Assembly: GCF_005938645.2 (NCBI RefSeq) | Contig: NZ_CP042171.1 | Span: 5,022,001 to 5,086,000 of the forward strand | DNA from: Pedobacter sp. KBS0701 | GTDB taxonomy: Bacteria; Bacteroidota; Bacteroidia; Sphingobacteriales; Sphingobacteriaceae | Reading direction: 5' to 3' | DNA: 64,000 bases | Part shown: in pieces, positions 31,334 to 41,033 of the stretch | Layout: every line of letters starts with the position of its first letter | Position numbering within the stretch: the first letter of the stretch is position 1 | Translations under genes and position numbers: made by a program | The notes under the pieces: generated by a model | What the model saw: only the letters and a program-made list of their open reading frames with translations | What the model was told of the DNA's origin: nothing | The model's database searches: none

Positions 31334-32665
31334 ATGACAAAAGTAGTAACAGGAGCAACAGAATTTTTTAAAGGCATTGAGCAGATCAAGTTTGAAGGTC
31401 TGGAAAGTGATAATCCACTAGCATTTAGATGGTACGACGCCAACAAAGTAGTAGCAGGCAAAACCATGAGCGAGCATTTTAAGTTTGCTTGTGCTTACTG
31501 GCATTCATTCAACGGTAATGGTGCTGATCCATTTGGAGGAGCAACGCACATTTTCCCATGGGATGAAAAGAAAGATGCTGTAGAAAGGGCAAAAGATAAA
31601 ATGGATGCAGCCTTTGAATTTATCACGAAAATGCAGATCCCATATTATTGTTTCCATGATGTAGATGTGGTAGATTATAGCGACGATATTGCTGAAAACG
31701 AACGCAGATTACAAGCCCTTGTTGAATATGCAAAGCAAAAACAAGCAGATAGCGGTGTAAAACTATTATGGGGAACAGCCAATTTATTTAGCCATAAGCG
31801 TTACATGAATGGTGCATCTACCAATCCTGATTTTCATGTGCTGGCACACGGAGCTGCCCAGGTTAAAGCAGCTTTAGATGCAACTATTGCTCTTGGTGGC
31901 GAAAATTATGTTTTCTGGGGAGGAAGAGAAGGCTATATGAGCTTATTAAATACCAACATGAAACGTGAGCAGGAGCACCTGGCTAAATTCTTACACGCCG
32001 CTAAAGATTATGCACGCAAACAGGGCTTTAAAGGAACATTCTTTATTGAACCGAAACCATGCGAGCCTTCTAAACACCAATATGATTACGACGCGGCAAC
32101 AGTAAAAGGCTTTTTACAACAATATGATCTGTTGGCTGACTTTAAACTAAATTTAGAAGTAAACCATGCAACACTGGCAGGTCATACTTTCCAACATGAA
32201 TTACAGGTTGCGGTAGATAATGGCCTGTTAGGTTCTATCGATGCAAACCGTGGCGATTATCAAAATGGCTGGGATACCGATCAGTTCCCGAACGACATTA
32301 ATGAACTAACCGAAACCATGTTAATCATTTTAGAAGGTGGTGGCTTACAGGGTGGAGGTGTAAACTTCGACGCGAAAATCCGCCGTAACTCTACTGATCA
32401 GAAAGACCTATTCTATGCGCATGTAGGTGGAATGGATATCTTCGCAAGAGCATTAGTGACTGCAGATGCCATTCTTCAAAAATCTGATTACAAAAAAGTA
32501 AGGGCCGACCGTTATGCTTCATTTGATAGCGGAAAAGGTGCCGAATTTGAACAGGGAAAACTAAGTTTAGAAGATTTAAGGAATTATGCTGCAGAAAATG
32601 GCGAACCAGAGGTTCGCAGCGGAAAGCAGGAATATCTCGAAAACCTAATTAACAGGTATATTTAA
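31334..32665 (+). CDS. xylA: Xylose isomerase
   Basis: A 443-residue class II xylose isomerase that converts D-xylose to D-xylulose using two divalent metals. Motifs: the catalytic His in YYCFHDVDVVD, the signature VFWGGREGY, and the metal-ligand region FFIEPKPCEPSKHQYDYD. The length fits the longer class II enzymes. The ATG at 31334 (MTKVVTGATE) is used, since the earlier frame in the gap does not resemble the family. It follows xylB and probably shares its promoter. Confidence 0.96.
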   Translation: MTKVVTGATEFFKGIEQIKFEGLESDNPLAFRWYDANKVVAGKTMSEHFKFACAYWHSFNGNGADPFGGATHIFPWDEKKDAVERAKDKMDAAFEFITKMQIPYYCFHDVDVVDYSDDIAENERRLQALVEYAKQKQADSGVKLLWGTANLFSHKRYMNGASTNPDFHVLAHGAAQVKAALDATIALGGENYVFWGGREGYMSLLNTNMKREQEHLAKFLHAAKDYARKQGFKGTFFIEPKPCEPSKHQYDYDAATVKGFLQQYDLLADFKLNLEVNHATLAGHTFQHELQVAVDNGLLGSIDANRGDYQNGWDTDQFPNDINELTETMLIILEGGGLQGGGVNFDAKIRRNSTDQKDLFYAHVGGMDIFARALVTADAILQKSDYKKVRADRYASFDSGKGAEFEQGKLSLEDLRNYAAENGEPEVRSGKQEYLENLINRYI

Positions 32666-32949
32666 ATTTATCTTATAAATGTATTCTCCGTGGTCTGTAA
32701 TCTTCACAGATCACGGATGATATTATATTAATTTTTGCAAAATTAAAAATTTCTCAACGCCTTTATTGGACAGGCATTCCACTGCCCTGCGAATCGAAAT
32801 GACGATATATTTAGTTCATCTGAGCTCAACAATCTTGAATTTTAGGAAGGTCAAATTAATAAACGTTATTTTAACATTTTTTAATTCAAAAAAAGCGGAG
32901 ATTAATTTATGATTTTACTACATTTAGATTTCTAAACCAAATAACTTAA
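32666..32949. other. Gap between xylA and the symporter gene
   Basis: It contains the hairpin above, a single degenerate arm of the REP-like family (about 32770-32805, ending CGAATCGAAATGACGATAT) and an AT-rich stretch with a TACATTTA box at 32919-32926 that could be a separate symporter promoter. Confidence 0.5.
32688..32716 (+). terminator. Hairpin after xylA
   Basis: CCGTGGTCTGT at 32688-32698 pairs with ACAGATCACGG at 32706-32716 with one wobble. It is followed by AT-rich sequence but no long T run, so it may stall or only attenuate read-through into the symporter gene. Confidence 0.5.
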
Positions 32950-34617
32950 ATGAAAGTCACAGATTACATTATTTTTCTAGCCTACTTTGCCATTGTAGCA
33001 ATTTACGGTTTCTGGATTTACCATCGTAAAAAACAAAAGCAGATGAGCAGCAAGGATTATTTTCTTGCAGAAGGTTCACTTACCTGGTGGGCAATTGGCA
33101 CATCTCTAATTGCCTCGAACATTAGTGCCGAGCAATTTGTAGCCATGAGTGGCGATGGATTTAAAATGGGATTAGCCATTTCTACTTACGAGTGGATGGC
33201 TGCTGCAACATTGGTAATTGTTGCTACATTTTTTATTCCCGTATATCTTAAAAATAAGATCTACACCATGCCCCAATTTCTAAGTCAACGTTACAATGGT
33301 ACCGTAGCCATGATTATGGCTGTGTTTTGGTTATTGTTGTATGTTGTGGTAAACTTAACCTCAATCTTGTATCTGGGTGCTTTAGCTGTAAGCAGTATTT
33401 CGGGTATTGGCTTTTGGTATTGTATGATGGGATTAGCCATTTTTGCCGTAATTATAGCATTAGGTGGTATGAAAGTAATTGGTTACACGGATGTAATCCA
33501 GGTAGCATTTTTAATTTTCGGCGGTTTAGCAACTACTTATTTAGCGCTTAATTTAGTAAGTGATCATTTTGGTGGCCACGGCGTATTAGATGGTTTATCG
33601 TTCTTAAGAGAAAAAGCACCAGACCATTTCCACATGATATTTAAGAAAGACAGTGCGAATTATGCTTCATTACCTGGCATGACGGTATTGCTTGGCGGGA
33701 TGTGGATTGTAAACTTAAACTATTGGGGTTGTAACCAGTACATCACCCAGCGTGCATTAGGTGCTGATCTCAAAACAGCCAGGGCAGGTATTTTATTTGC
33801 TGCGTTTTTAAAGCTGCTAATGCCACTAATTGTGGTTTTGCCGGGTATTGCAGTATATATGTTGTACCAGGAAAAAACAGGTATCGATGTAAATTCAATG
33901 ATGCCTGGAGGAGAACTTCGTCCAGATCGGGCTTACCCTACTTTATTGAGTATTTTACCAACAGGATTAAAAGGTTTATCTTTTGCGGCTTTAACCGCAG
34001 CAATTGTTGCCTCACTGGCCGGTAAAATTAACAGTATCTCTACCATTTTTACTTTAGATATTTTTAAGAAACACATTAATCTAGAAGCCAGTGAGAAAAA
34101 ACTGGTAAGTACCGGACGCGTGGTTGTAATTGTTGCAATGGCTATCGCAATCGCTATTTCGCCATTCTTAGGTATCGATAAAAAAGGTGGTTTTGAATTT
34201 ATTCAGGAGTATACAGGTTTTGTAAGTCCTGGTATTTTTGCCATGTTTATTTTGGGCTTCTTCTGGAAAAAAACCACTTCAAATGCAGCCTTATTTGCTA
34301 CTATAGGTGGTTTTGGTTTATCGGTATTGTTAAAATTCTTACCAGGAATGATGGATTTGTCTTTCCTTCACGATTTTGGATTCTCGGTAGCCAATGCAGA
34401 TGGAATCTACGAAATACCTTTCTTAGATAGAATGGGCATTGTATTTGTAGTTTGTATTGTAGTGATGTTTGCCATTAGTATGTTCGAAAACAGCAAAGGC
34501 GATAAATCTAATGGTTTAGAAGTAGATTCTAGCATGTTCAAAGTTCATCCTTCGTTTGCCGTTGGATCAATAATTGTGTTCGGAATTTTAGTTGCGCTTT
34601 ATTCGACTTTCTGGTAA
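32950..34617 (+). CDS. Sodium:solute symporter family sugar transporter, probably xylose
   Basis: A 555-residue SSS-family (SGLT-like) symporter with about 14 membrane helices. Typical marks are the N-terminal YFIVAIYGFWIYHRKK-type start, the WWAIGTSLIASNISAEQF motif (about 46-63), the signature GMWIVNLNYWGCNQYI (about 256-271) and a GLSFAALTAAIVASLAGKIN helix (about 343-362). These proteins couple sugar uptake to the sodium gradient. Placement directly after xylB-xylA makes xylose the likely substrate. A strong terminator follows. Confidence 0.9.
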   Translation: MKVTDYIIFLAYFAIVAIYGFWIYHRKKQKQMSSKDYFLAEGSLTWWAIGTSLIASNISAEQFVAMSGDGFKMGLAISTYEWMAAATLVIVATFFIPVYLKNKIYTMPQFLSQRYNGTVAMIMAVFWLLLYVVVNLTSILYLGALAVSSISGIGFWYCMMGLAIFAVIIALGGMKVIGYTDVIQVAFLIFGGLATTYLALNLVSDHFGGHGVLDGLSFLREKAPDHFHMIFKKDSANYASLPGMTVLLGGMWIVNLNYWGCNQYITQRALGADLKTARAGILFAAFLKLLMPLIVVLPGIAVYMLYQEKTGIDVNSMMPGGELRPDRAYPTLLSILPTGLKGLSFAALTAAIVASLAGKINSISTIFTLDIFKKHINLEASEKKLVSTGRVVVIVAMAIAIAISPFLGIDKKGGFEFIQEYTGFVSPGIFAMFILGFFWKKTTSNAALFATIGGFGLSVLLKFLPGMMDLSFLHDFGFSVANADGIYEIPFLDRMGIVFVVCIVVMFAISMFENSKGDKSNGLEVDSSMFKVHPSFAVGSIIVFGILVALYSTFW

Positions 34618-34638
34618 AATTAAAAATAAAGAATATGC

Positions 34639-34672
34639 AAAAGGCTCGCAACTTTCATTGCGAGCCTTTTTT
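34639..34672 (+). terminator. Terminator of the xylose locus
   Basis: AAAAGGCTCGCAA at 34639-34651 pairs perfectly with TTGCGAGCCTTTT at 34658-34670, followed by a T run. Confidence 0.9.
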
Positions 34673-34908
34673 GTTCGTCTACTTGCTGGTGTCCTCAGCA
34701 ACTATCTTAAGTAACTTCAGTTCGATTATTAATATTCCTTTAATTCGATTTATCAATCTAAAGAAGTCTTCGACTACGCTCACACCGACGACCGTGGTGC
34801 TTAACTTAATGTGCTGGGTTACACATCAACCGACCGACAAAATTCCACTTCAGGACACGATTAGAATTAGACCAGTAAACGCTCTTGGGCACCAACGAAA
34901 TAATTGAA

Positions 34909-35292
34909 TTACTGTGCGCAAGGCCCATCAGGAATTTCTTTACTGATTTTAAGTACTTTCATCACCACTAAAGTAGAATCAAAATCACTGGAAACTACGC
35001 CAGTATCAGATTTCGCAAAATAACCTTCCAGCTCTACATACACCGGCTCGTATGGTTTTTCGAAACCTAAGTTGCTATAAGAAAGCTCTAAGTTTTTTAC
35101 ACTGTCTTTAACCCAATATTCACGCCCATCTTCGCATAAGGTAAAAGATTTAACTTCAGGGCCAAAACTATACAAACCTTTAACAGTTTTCAGATTACTT
35201 TTTTCTCCTTCGGCTTTATCGTTCCTATTACAAGCTGTAACGGCTACGCCAAGGAGCACAACGAGTACAATTGCTTGCTTAAATAACTTCAT
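34909..35292 (-). CDS. NlpE-like lipoprotein
   Basis: A 127-residue lipoprotein with signal ending VTAC (Cys21). The mature part shows GLYSFGPEVKSFTLCEDGRE followed by YWVKDSV, a pattern close to the C-terminal domain of NlpE-type copper and stress lipoproteins, where the aromatic YWV follows a Cys. The full two-domain NlpE is not present, so this is a partial resemblance. Its start is 1 base after the stop of the LolC/E permease gene, so both are one transcript and the lipoprotein may be a substrate or sensor for that machinery. Confidence 0.65.
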   Translation of the reverse strand: MKLFKQAIVLVVLLGVAVTACNRNDKAEGEKSNLKTVKGLYSFGPEVKSFTLCEDGREYWVKDSVKNLELSYSNLGFEKPYEPVYVELEGYFAKSDTGVVSSDFDSTLVVMKVLKISKEIPDGPCAQ

Positions 35293-35293
35293 T

Positions 35294-36529
35294 TTATATA
35301 GTTTGATTAATTTGATCTATCTTTTTAACACTTAAATTGGATGACAAAGCAGATGCCAAAAATGAAAAGATGCCTACCGTAACAAAAACTAAAACAAAAT
35401 CTTTCCATTTTAGTGCAATCGGATAAGAACTTACCAGTGTTTTGTTTACTTCATCGCCCATTTTGATGAAACCGTAGGTGTGTTGAAAATAATAAAATAT
35501 GAGGCCAATAATCAGGCCAAGCACACAGCCAGACATGGTGATCATCATGCCCTCAAATAAAAATATACGTTTGATTAATTTCTTGCCCGCGCCTAAACTG
35601 CTCAGAATGGCAACATCCTTCACCTTATCAATTACTAACATGGTTAACGACCCTATGATATTAAATATAGCAATAATCAGGATAAAAGTAAGAATAATAT
35701 ATACTGCCCATTTTTCGGTATTTAAAATATGGTAGAGTGATTTATTTTGTTCGGCCTGATTTCTGACTTCGTAATCTTTACCAACCTTTTCGATTATTTC
35801 CCTTTTAAAATCATCTACGTCGACATCGGGCTGGAGATTGATCTCTATTGCAGACACTTTTTTATCTTCGCCTAAAAGTTCACGGGCAAAATCGAGTGGA
35901 ACTATGATACCATTATCGAAATCTTGTTGTACTTCAAAAACGCCGCTTACCCGGATGTTCTTCACCACAAAATCGTCGGCAGGATTTAAGGTATTGGCCG
36001 CGATATCCTTCTTTGGTGAATAAATTTCCAGCTCTGTAAAGGGATCAACTGTATTGACGGCCAAATAACTTTGTAAAGCAGATCCAATTACTGCGTTATC
36101 GCCACTCTTATTGTGCAATATAAAATGGCCTTCCTTAATAGTACTATCTAATTTGCTGTTCTTCAAATAGTCTGAACTTACCCCTTTAACCATTCCAACA
36201 GCCTGCTTGTTGTTGTATTTTAGTAAAGCATTTTCTTGCAGCACCTCGGTAAAAGCAGCAATATCTTTATTTTTTCTGAGCTGATTAAAATAGCTTGTAT
36301 CCGGATTAAATGTTTTGCCCTTAGCCGGTGTAATGGCAATTTGTGGGGTAATGGTATCAAACATATTTAATACCACTGTTTCTAAACCGTTAAATACCGA
36401 TAGAATAATAATTAAAGCAGCGCTGCCAACCATTACACCTACCATAGATATGCCTGATATCAGGTTAATGGCATTGGTTGATTTCTTGGCAAAAAGATAC
36501 CTTCTGGCAATATAAAACGATGTATTCAC
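35294..36529 (-). CDS. LolC/LolE-family lipoprotein-releasing ABC permease
   Basis: A 411-residue FtsX-like permease. It has an N-terminal helix (about 20-45, SGISMVGVMVGSAALIIILSV), a large periplasmic MacB-type core domain (about 50-265), and three C-terminal helices (about 275-300, 320-345, 375-395). LolCE with the LolD ATPase extracts lipoproteins from the inner membrane for transfer to the outer membrane. The ATPase gene is not adjacent. Its stop is 1 base from the start of the NlpE-like lipoprotein gene, suggesting coupled function. Confidence 0.85.
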   Translation of the reverse strand: MNTSFYIARRYLFAKKSTNAINLISGISMVGVMVGSAALIIILSVFNGLETVVLNMFDTITPQIAITPAKGKTFNPDTSYFNQLRKNKDIAAFTEVLQENALLKYNNKQAVGMVKGVSSDYLKNSKLDSTIKEGHFILHNKSGDNAVIGSALQSYLAVNTVDPFTELEIYSPKKDIAANTLNPADDFVVKNIRVSGVFEVQQDFDNGIIVPLDFARELLGEDKKVSAIEINLQPDVDVDDFKREIIEKVGKDYEVRNQAEQNKSLYHILNTEKWAVYIILTFILIIAIFNIIGSLTMLVIDKVKDVAILSSLGAGKKLIKRIFLFEGMMITMSGCVLGLIIGLIFYYFQHTYGFIKMGDEVNKTLVSSYPIALKWKDFVLVFVTVGIFSFLASALSSNLSVKKIDQINQTI

Positions 36530-36539
36530 GGTGGCAAAG

Positions 36540-36585
36540 ATAGGTAAAAGGTTGAGGGTTTAAAGGTAGAAGGTATAGGGTTCTA
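36540..36585. repeat. Solo stutter repeat upstream of the permease gene
   Basis: Short purine-rich words such as GGTTGAGGGTTTAAAGG and TAGAAGGTATAGGGTTC resemble the low-complexity flanks of the IVP cassette. No gene or paired copy is seen beside it. Confidence 0.45.
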
Positions 36586-36623
36586 AGCCTCTACGCTTAA
36601 AAAACTTAAAACAATAATTAATA

Positions 36624-37262
36624 TTAAAAAAACGGATTATGTTGTTTTTCAAAACCAATACTTGTGGCTGGTCCATGGCCAGGATAAACTTTGGTTTCAT
36701 CAGGTAAGACAAAAAGTTTATCAGAAATGTTTTGAATTAATTGCTGATGGTTGCCACCTGGCAAATCTGTACGACCGATACTGCCGTAAAAAAGCACATC
36801 TCCACCAATTAATATATGATCGGCTGCACTGTAAAAACACAGGTGTGCAGGCGAATGTCCGGGGGCAAAAATTAAGGTCAATTTGCTATTGCCAAAAGAA
36901 ATAGTTCCTGTTTCGGGCAAAAAGGTATCTGGCAAAGGAGATACATCATAACGGGTAAAGCCCATTGATGGTGCATAACCGGGAACGGCATTTAAAACCG
37001 GTAACTCACCCTGATGAAACTGTGGTTTTAAGCCATAGGTTTCGAATACAAATTTATTGCCGAAAACATGATCAAGATGACAATGTGTATTGAGTAACAA
37101 AACAGGTTTTAAGCCTTCGTGTTTGATGAAAGCGGCCAATTCATTTTGCTCAAAACCCTCGTACATACCCGGATCAATAATGGTACATTCTTTGGTCTCA
37201 TCGTAAAGCACATAGGTGTTTTCGCTGTAAGCGTTAAAGGTGAAGGTCTTTATTGTAATCAT
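36624..37262 (-). CDS. Metallo-beta-lactamase fold hydrolase, glyoxalase II-like
   Basis: A 212-residue MBL-fold hydrolase with the zinc motif THCHLDH in LLNTHCHLDHVFGN (about 58-71). Further ligands are the His in FAPGHSPAHL, the Asp in LIGGDVLFYGSIGRTDLPGG, and the C-terminal His in YPGHGPATS. The glyoxalase II-like group hydrolyses thioesters such as S-lactoylglutathione, and Bacteroidota members may act on other thiol esters. The C-terminus is shorter than in true GloB, so the assignment stays general. Confidence 0.88.
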   Translation of the reverse strand: MITIKTFTFNAYSENTYVLYDETKECTIIDPGMYEGFEQNELAAFIKHEGLKPVLLLNTHCHLDHVFGNKFVFETYGLKPQFHQGELPVLNAVPGYAPSMGFTRYDVSPLPDTFLPETGTISFGNSKLTLIFAPGHSPAHLCFYSAADHILIGGDVLFYGSIGRTDLPGGNHQQLIQNISDKLFVLPDETKVYPGHGPATSIGFEKQHNPFF

Positions 37263-37311
37263 AAGATTTCAGAAAAAATCCTGTTTCCAGAAGCAGGATG
37301 ACAATAATAAG

Positions 37312-37899
37312 TTAATTTTTCCACCTAAAGGTAGAAATCAAGGTATCGATATCCTTTTTAATAAATTTAATAACAGGCTCAATAGAATCGTATTGCGGAC
37401 GTTCATTAAAATATAAAGCCCCCCTAAAATAATGTTTAGCGCTATCAGTTAAAAAAAACTGGACAGAGGAAGCCGTATTCCCTTCAATGGCATAGTAAAT
37501 ACCATAAACATGGTGATCAGGATAATTGATAATTTTTTGATCAATCGCGCTAGCTTTTATCGTGTGTTTAAAGGCAAGTTTTCGGGCATCTTCTACCATT
37601 TCATCATATTCGCTTTTACCCGAAACATCATAATAAGTTAAATGCAAAAAGCCGTTAAACTGTTTAAAGTGCAGGTTGTACCAGTTTTTTTGAGCATCAC
37701 GACTTTCGTCTTGCTCCATTACGGCATAAGTAGGATATTTGAACGAAAAGGGGACTGGTTTGGTAAATGTGATGTAGTCTTTTTTAGGAAATACAATCCT
37801 GAAATAAGCTTTTGGCTTCGGACTATAATCATGGTTCTGACAAGCTGTTACGAACAAAAGCAGCACAAATGGAACACAGATCAGTTGTTTTAGTTTCAT
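37312..37899 (-). CDS. gldD: Gliding motility lipoprotein GldD
   Basis: A 195-residue lipoprotein with signal ending VTAC (Cys20). The mature sequence carries the GldD pattern PKPKAYFRIVFPKKDY, then FSFKYPTYAVME and NWYNLHFKQFNG. GldD is required for gliding in Flavobacterium and is present in many non-gliding Bacteroidota, where it is probably part of or linked to the type IX secretion machinery. The other gld genes are not in the window. It is followed by the MBL gene on the same strand. Confidence 0.92.
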   Translation of the reverse strand: MKLKQLICVPFVLLLFVTACQNHDYSPKPKAYFRIVFPKKDYITFTKPVPFSFKYPTYAVMEQDESRDAQKNWYNLHFKQFNGFLHLTYYDVSGKSEYDEMVEDARKLAFKHTIKASAIDQKIINYPDHHVYGIYYAIEGNTASSVQFFLTDSAKHYFRGALYFNERPQYDSIEPVIKFIKKDIDTLISTFRWKN

Positions 37900-37973
37900 A
37901 GCATTTTATCGAAGATTGTTTCCCCGAAAAGTCGGGCAGGCTGTCGTTCCTGCTGCAAAAACGGCAAGTTAAA

Positions 37974-38717
37974 TTATTTATTCCAGATTGCCCAGGCTTT
38001 TTCTGCTTGTTTGTACAGCATTTCCAAACCGTTTTTAATTGCCGCACCACGTTCGGCAGCTTTAGCCAAAAATACGGTCTCCAGCGGATTGTACACTAAA
38101 TCGTAAGCTAAATACCCGGGGCCAACTAAACTGTAATCAATTTCAGGAAAGGTATCTACATTTGGCGACATCCCTAAGGGCGTAGTATTGATCAATAAAT
38201 GGTGTGAGGCCAAAATCTCTGGTGTAATCTCCGAATACAGAATAGCACCAGGCGCAGCTGTTCGCACCACCACCTGATATTGAATATTTAACTTTTCTAA
38301 AACATATTTTACTGCCTTAGCCGCACCCCCATCGCCAAAAACAAGTGCTTTTGTGTGTTGCGGTTTTAACAATGGCTTTAGCGATTCTACAAAGCCATAC
38401 GCATCGGTATTATAACCTTTTAAATAGGTTGCGCCTTCAAAGGTTTTGATTGAAATACAATTTACGGCACCAATTTTTTCTGCAGCTTCATCTACTTCAT
38501 TTAAATAGCAAAGCACACTAACTTTATGTGGAATAGTTACATTAAGGCCACATAGTGATGGGTTTTCACTCAGCAGATCTGGCAGCGATTTAATATCGGC
38601 AATAGGAAAAAGCTCATATTGATGATCGGTTATGCCCTCATTTTGAAATTTTTCTGTGAAATATTTTTTTGAGAAAGAGTGAGAAAGTGGGTACCCGATT
38701 AAGCCGTATGTTTTCAT
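37974..38717 (-). CDS. aroE: Shikimate dehydrogenase
   Basis: A 247-residue NADPH-dependent enzyme of the shikimate pathway for aromatic amino acids. Motifs: the substrate region GYPLSHSFSKKYF at the N-terminus, the catalytic-Lys loop NVTIPHKVSV, the Asp in GYNTDAYGF, and the nucleotide loop VFGDGGAAKAVKYVL. The protein is a little shorter than the usual 270-280 residues, as in other Bacteroidota. It lies 85 bases downstream of the ComA-like gene and upstream of gldD, all on the minus strand. Confidence 0.93.
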   Translation of the reverse strand: MKTYGLIGYPLSHSFSKKYFTEKFQNEGITDHQYELFPIADIKSLPDLLSENPSLCGLNVTIPHKVSVLCYLNEVDEAAEKIGAVNCISIKTFEGATYLKGYNTDAYGFVESLKPLLKPQHTKALVFGDGGAAKAVKYVLEKLNIQYQVVVRTAAPGAILYSEITPEILASHHLLINTTPLGMSPNVDTFPEIDYSLVGPGYLAYDLVYNPLETVFLAKAAERGAAIKNGLEMLYKQAEKAWAIWNK

Positions 38718-38801
38718 ATTGATATAACAAGCAAACCTTACAGGCTTTTGAAAACTGTAAGGTTTATTTAACGATGTGCCTCGTAATGACGAATTTTGTC
38801 T

Positions 38802-39569
38802 TTATTTTACCTGGTTCAGGAAATAGTCGAAAGTATCTCCGCGTAGTCCTAAACGAATGGTTTCTAAAGGAATTACCTCTGCCGGGGCAATATTACCAAG
38901 ATTTACATTGCTACCGATTAATTTAATAAACCAAACCTGCTGTTCTTTTTGAGGGGCTTCCCAAATAATGGTTTCTTCAGGAATCTGCGTTAAAATTTCA
39001 TCAACCAATCCTTCCCTCACTTCGCCACTACCACGGTAAATACCAACATTACCGCCTTCGCGCGCTTCGGCAATTACTTTCCACGAACCTGCCTCAATTT
39101 CAGCCTGCATTAATTTAATCCACTTATATGGCGCAAATATTTTAGCGGCATCTTTACTGCCAACTTCAGAAATCACAGTGACCTGTTTAGACAATTCGCG
39201 GATAAACTCACATTTTTTATCGTGCTCAATTTCGATAGAACCATCAGAAACCTCTGCGTATTCCATTCCATACTGGTCTAAAACACGTTGATAATCTGAA
39301 AACTGGTTACGGATAATAAAGGCTTCAAATAAGGTTCCTCCGAAATAGGTTGGAATGCCCGCACTTTTATATAAAGCTAATTTTTCTTTAAGGTTTGGAG
39401 TTACGTGTGAGGTAGCCCAGCCTAATTTTACGATATCTGTATGTACACCGGCAACTTCAATAAAATCTTCTACCTGGCGCAGGCTCAATCCCTTATCCAT
39501 AACCATTGTTAAGCCTTTTTGGCGTGGTTTAGCTGGACGTTCGGGAACGTTTAATAATGGATAATTCAT
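38802..39569 (-). CDS. Phosphosulfolactate synthase (ComA) family protein
   Basis: A 255-residue TIM-barrel protein of the ComA family. Visible markers: KPRQKGLTMVMDKGLSLRQV at the start, VKLGWATSH, GGTLFEAFIIRNQ, SDGSIEI and GNVGIYRGSGEVR. In archaea ComA adds sulfite to phosphoenolpyruvate in coenzyme M synthesis. Coenzyme M is not expected here; Bacteroidota carry the gene without the other com genes, and a link to sulfolactate or sulfonolipid metabolism has been suggested but not shown by this sequence. Neighbours aroE and gldD give no further clue. Confidence 0.85.
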   Translation of the reverse strand: MNYPLLNVPERPAKPRQKGLTMVMDKGLSLRQVEDFIEVAGVHTDIVKLGWATSHVTPNLKEKLALYKSAGIPTYFGGTLFEAFIIRNQFSDYQRVLDQYGMEYAEVSDGSIEIEHDKKCEFIRELSKQVTVISEVGSKDAAKIFAPYKWIKLMQAEIEAGSWKVIAEAREGGNVGIYRGSGEVREGLVDEILTQIPEETIIWEAPQKEQQVWFIKLIGSNVNLGNIAPAEVIPLETIRLGLRGDTFDYFLNQVK

Positions 39570-39629
39570 ATAGCTACAAAAGTGAAAAAAATTTTGAGAT
39601 TTATTTGTTAAATTTTTCTCACAAGGTCG

Positions 39630-41033
39630 TTACCTTATATACCGGTTTATAACGTTCAAAATGGCACTATTATCCTGCAATTGCGGTAAATATTCAAACA
39701 AAATATAGTGTTTGTCGGGGTCAGTTGTTAAAGCCGTTTCCAGGTATCCCAATGCATCGCTATAATTAGCCATGGCAAAAAGATAGGCCACCATTCGGTA
39801 ATAAAGTTCAGCAGCTTCAGGATTGTTCTTAATTGCTTCTGCCATTGTTTCTGATGCTTCAAGCAATTTTCCCTGCTCATAAAGCACGGTACTAAAATCT
39901 AACCAGGCTTCAATATCCAAGGGATTAAACTCCAATACTTTTTCGTAAGCTTCGATCGATTCATCAATCTGGCCTAATTTATAATAAGCATCGGCCATGG
40001 CAAACCAAAAATCAGGATTCTCGGCCTCTAAATCTATTGCTTTTTTATAAAAATGCAGCGATTCGAAATAACGTTCTTCAAAATTCAGTGTAACACCGAT
40101 CCCAAACCAGGCATCTGCCATTTTAGGATCCATTTTTACTGATTTTTTATAATAGGAACGGGCTTCGTCCATTTTTTCCAGCTTTTCGTAACATTCACCA
40201 ATGGCACAATAAGTATCGGCATTAGGCTGTTCGTATTCGAAAGTCTGTTTATAAACATCTATTGCCTCATCGTATTTATCCAGTTGTACAAGTGCATTTC
40301 CTTTGTTAAAATAAGCCGAACTGAAGTCTTCTTTGATCAGTATTGCGTAATCATAAGCGTCAATAGCTTTTTCGAAAAGGTTCAATTTGTGGAAACTATT
40401 CCCCAAATTGTACCATGCTGCATAAGAATATGGATCAGTATCGATATACTGCTGATAAAACTTAATACTTTCTTCTTGCTTATCTAATACATCATAACAG
40501 AAAGCTAACTCGTATAGACCATCCTGATTCTCCATATTCTGCTCTAAACTCAGCTTAATATAGGTAATGGCATTTTCATAATCGCTCATGCTCTGGTACA
40601 CATAAGCCATCTGCAATAAAATCTCATCCGTACTTTCGGCCAGTCCCAAAGCTTTTTCATAATTTTCCAAAGCCTCGTCAAAACGTTCAGTATTTTGAAA
40701 AATATTACCGCGAAGTAAATAAATATCCGGTTCAGACGGCTCTAAAAGCTCAGCCTTTTGCAAAGCAATAAAAGCCTTTTCGTTGTTGTTGGTTAAGATA
40801 TAAAGGTGTGCCTGTTTGATTAAAAAGACTGTTGCATAGGGGTGTTGACTGATTGCAAAATCAACTACCTGCAAAGCTTTGACCGGATCATTTTTCTCAA
40901 TGTAAAAATCTACAATGTATTCAAAAGCGCCTGCATCGAAAAAATACTGATCCTGATTGCGGAGCATCTCTTCGTAACGTTCTACCGAGCGTTGTGCATC
41001 TTCGTTGGATTCAAAAAAGAATTCTTCTTCCAT
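39630..41033 (-). CDS. TPR-repeat protein
   Basis: A 467-residue protein made almost wholly of tetratricopeptide repeats, roughly ten to twelve of 34 residues. The pattern includes W/Y-G/A-Y/L-x-A/S and P at position 32, for example AAWYNLGNSFHKLNLFEKAI and ADAWFGIGVTLNFEERYFES. There is no signal peptide or enzyme domain, so a cytoplasmic scaffold is likely. It begins with a short acidic segment EEEFFFESNEDAQRSVERYE. Client proteins cannot be predicted. Confidence 0.9.
   Translation of the reverse strand: MEEEFFFESNEDAQRSVERYEEMLRNQDQYFFDAGAFEYIVDFYIEKNDPVKALQVVDFAISQHPYATVFLIKQAHLYILTNNNEKAFIALQKAELLEPSEPDIYLLRGNIFQNTERFDEALENYEKALGLAESTDEILLQMAYVYQSMSDYENAITYIKLSLEQNMENQDGLYELAFCYDVLDKQEESIKFYQQYIDTDPYSYAAWYNLGNSFHKLNLFEKAIDAYDYAILIKEDFSSAYFNKGNALVQLDKYDEAIDVYKQTFEYEQPNADTYCAIGECYEKLEKMDEARSYYKKSVKMDPKMADAWFGIGVTLNFEERYFESLHFYKKAIDLEAENPDFWFAMADAYYKLGQIDESIEAYEKVLEFNPLDIEAWLDFSTVLYEQGKLLEASETMAEAIKNNPEAAELYYRMVAYLFAMANYSDALGYLETALTTDPDKHYILFEYLPQLQDNSAILNVINRYIR

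Noticed and set aside
34635..34907. Plus-strand frame of 90 codons after the sugar symporter
   Set aside because: Its start lies in the terminator hairpin, and the sequence is intergenic repeat.
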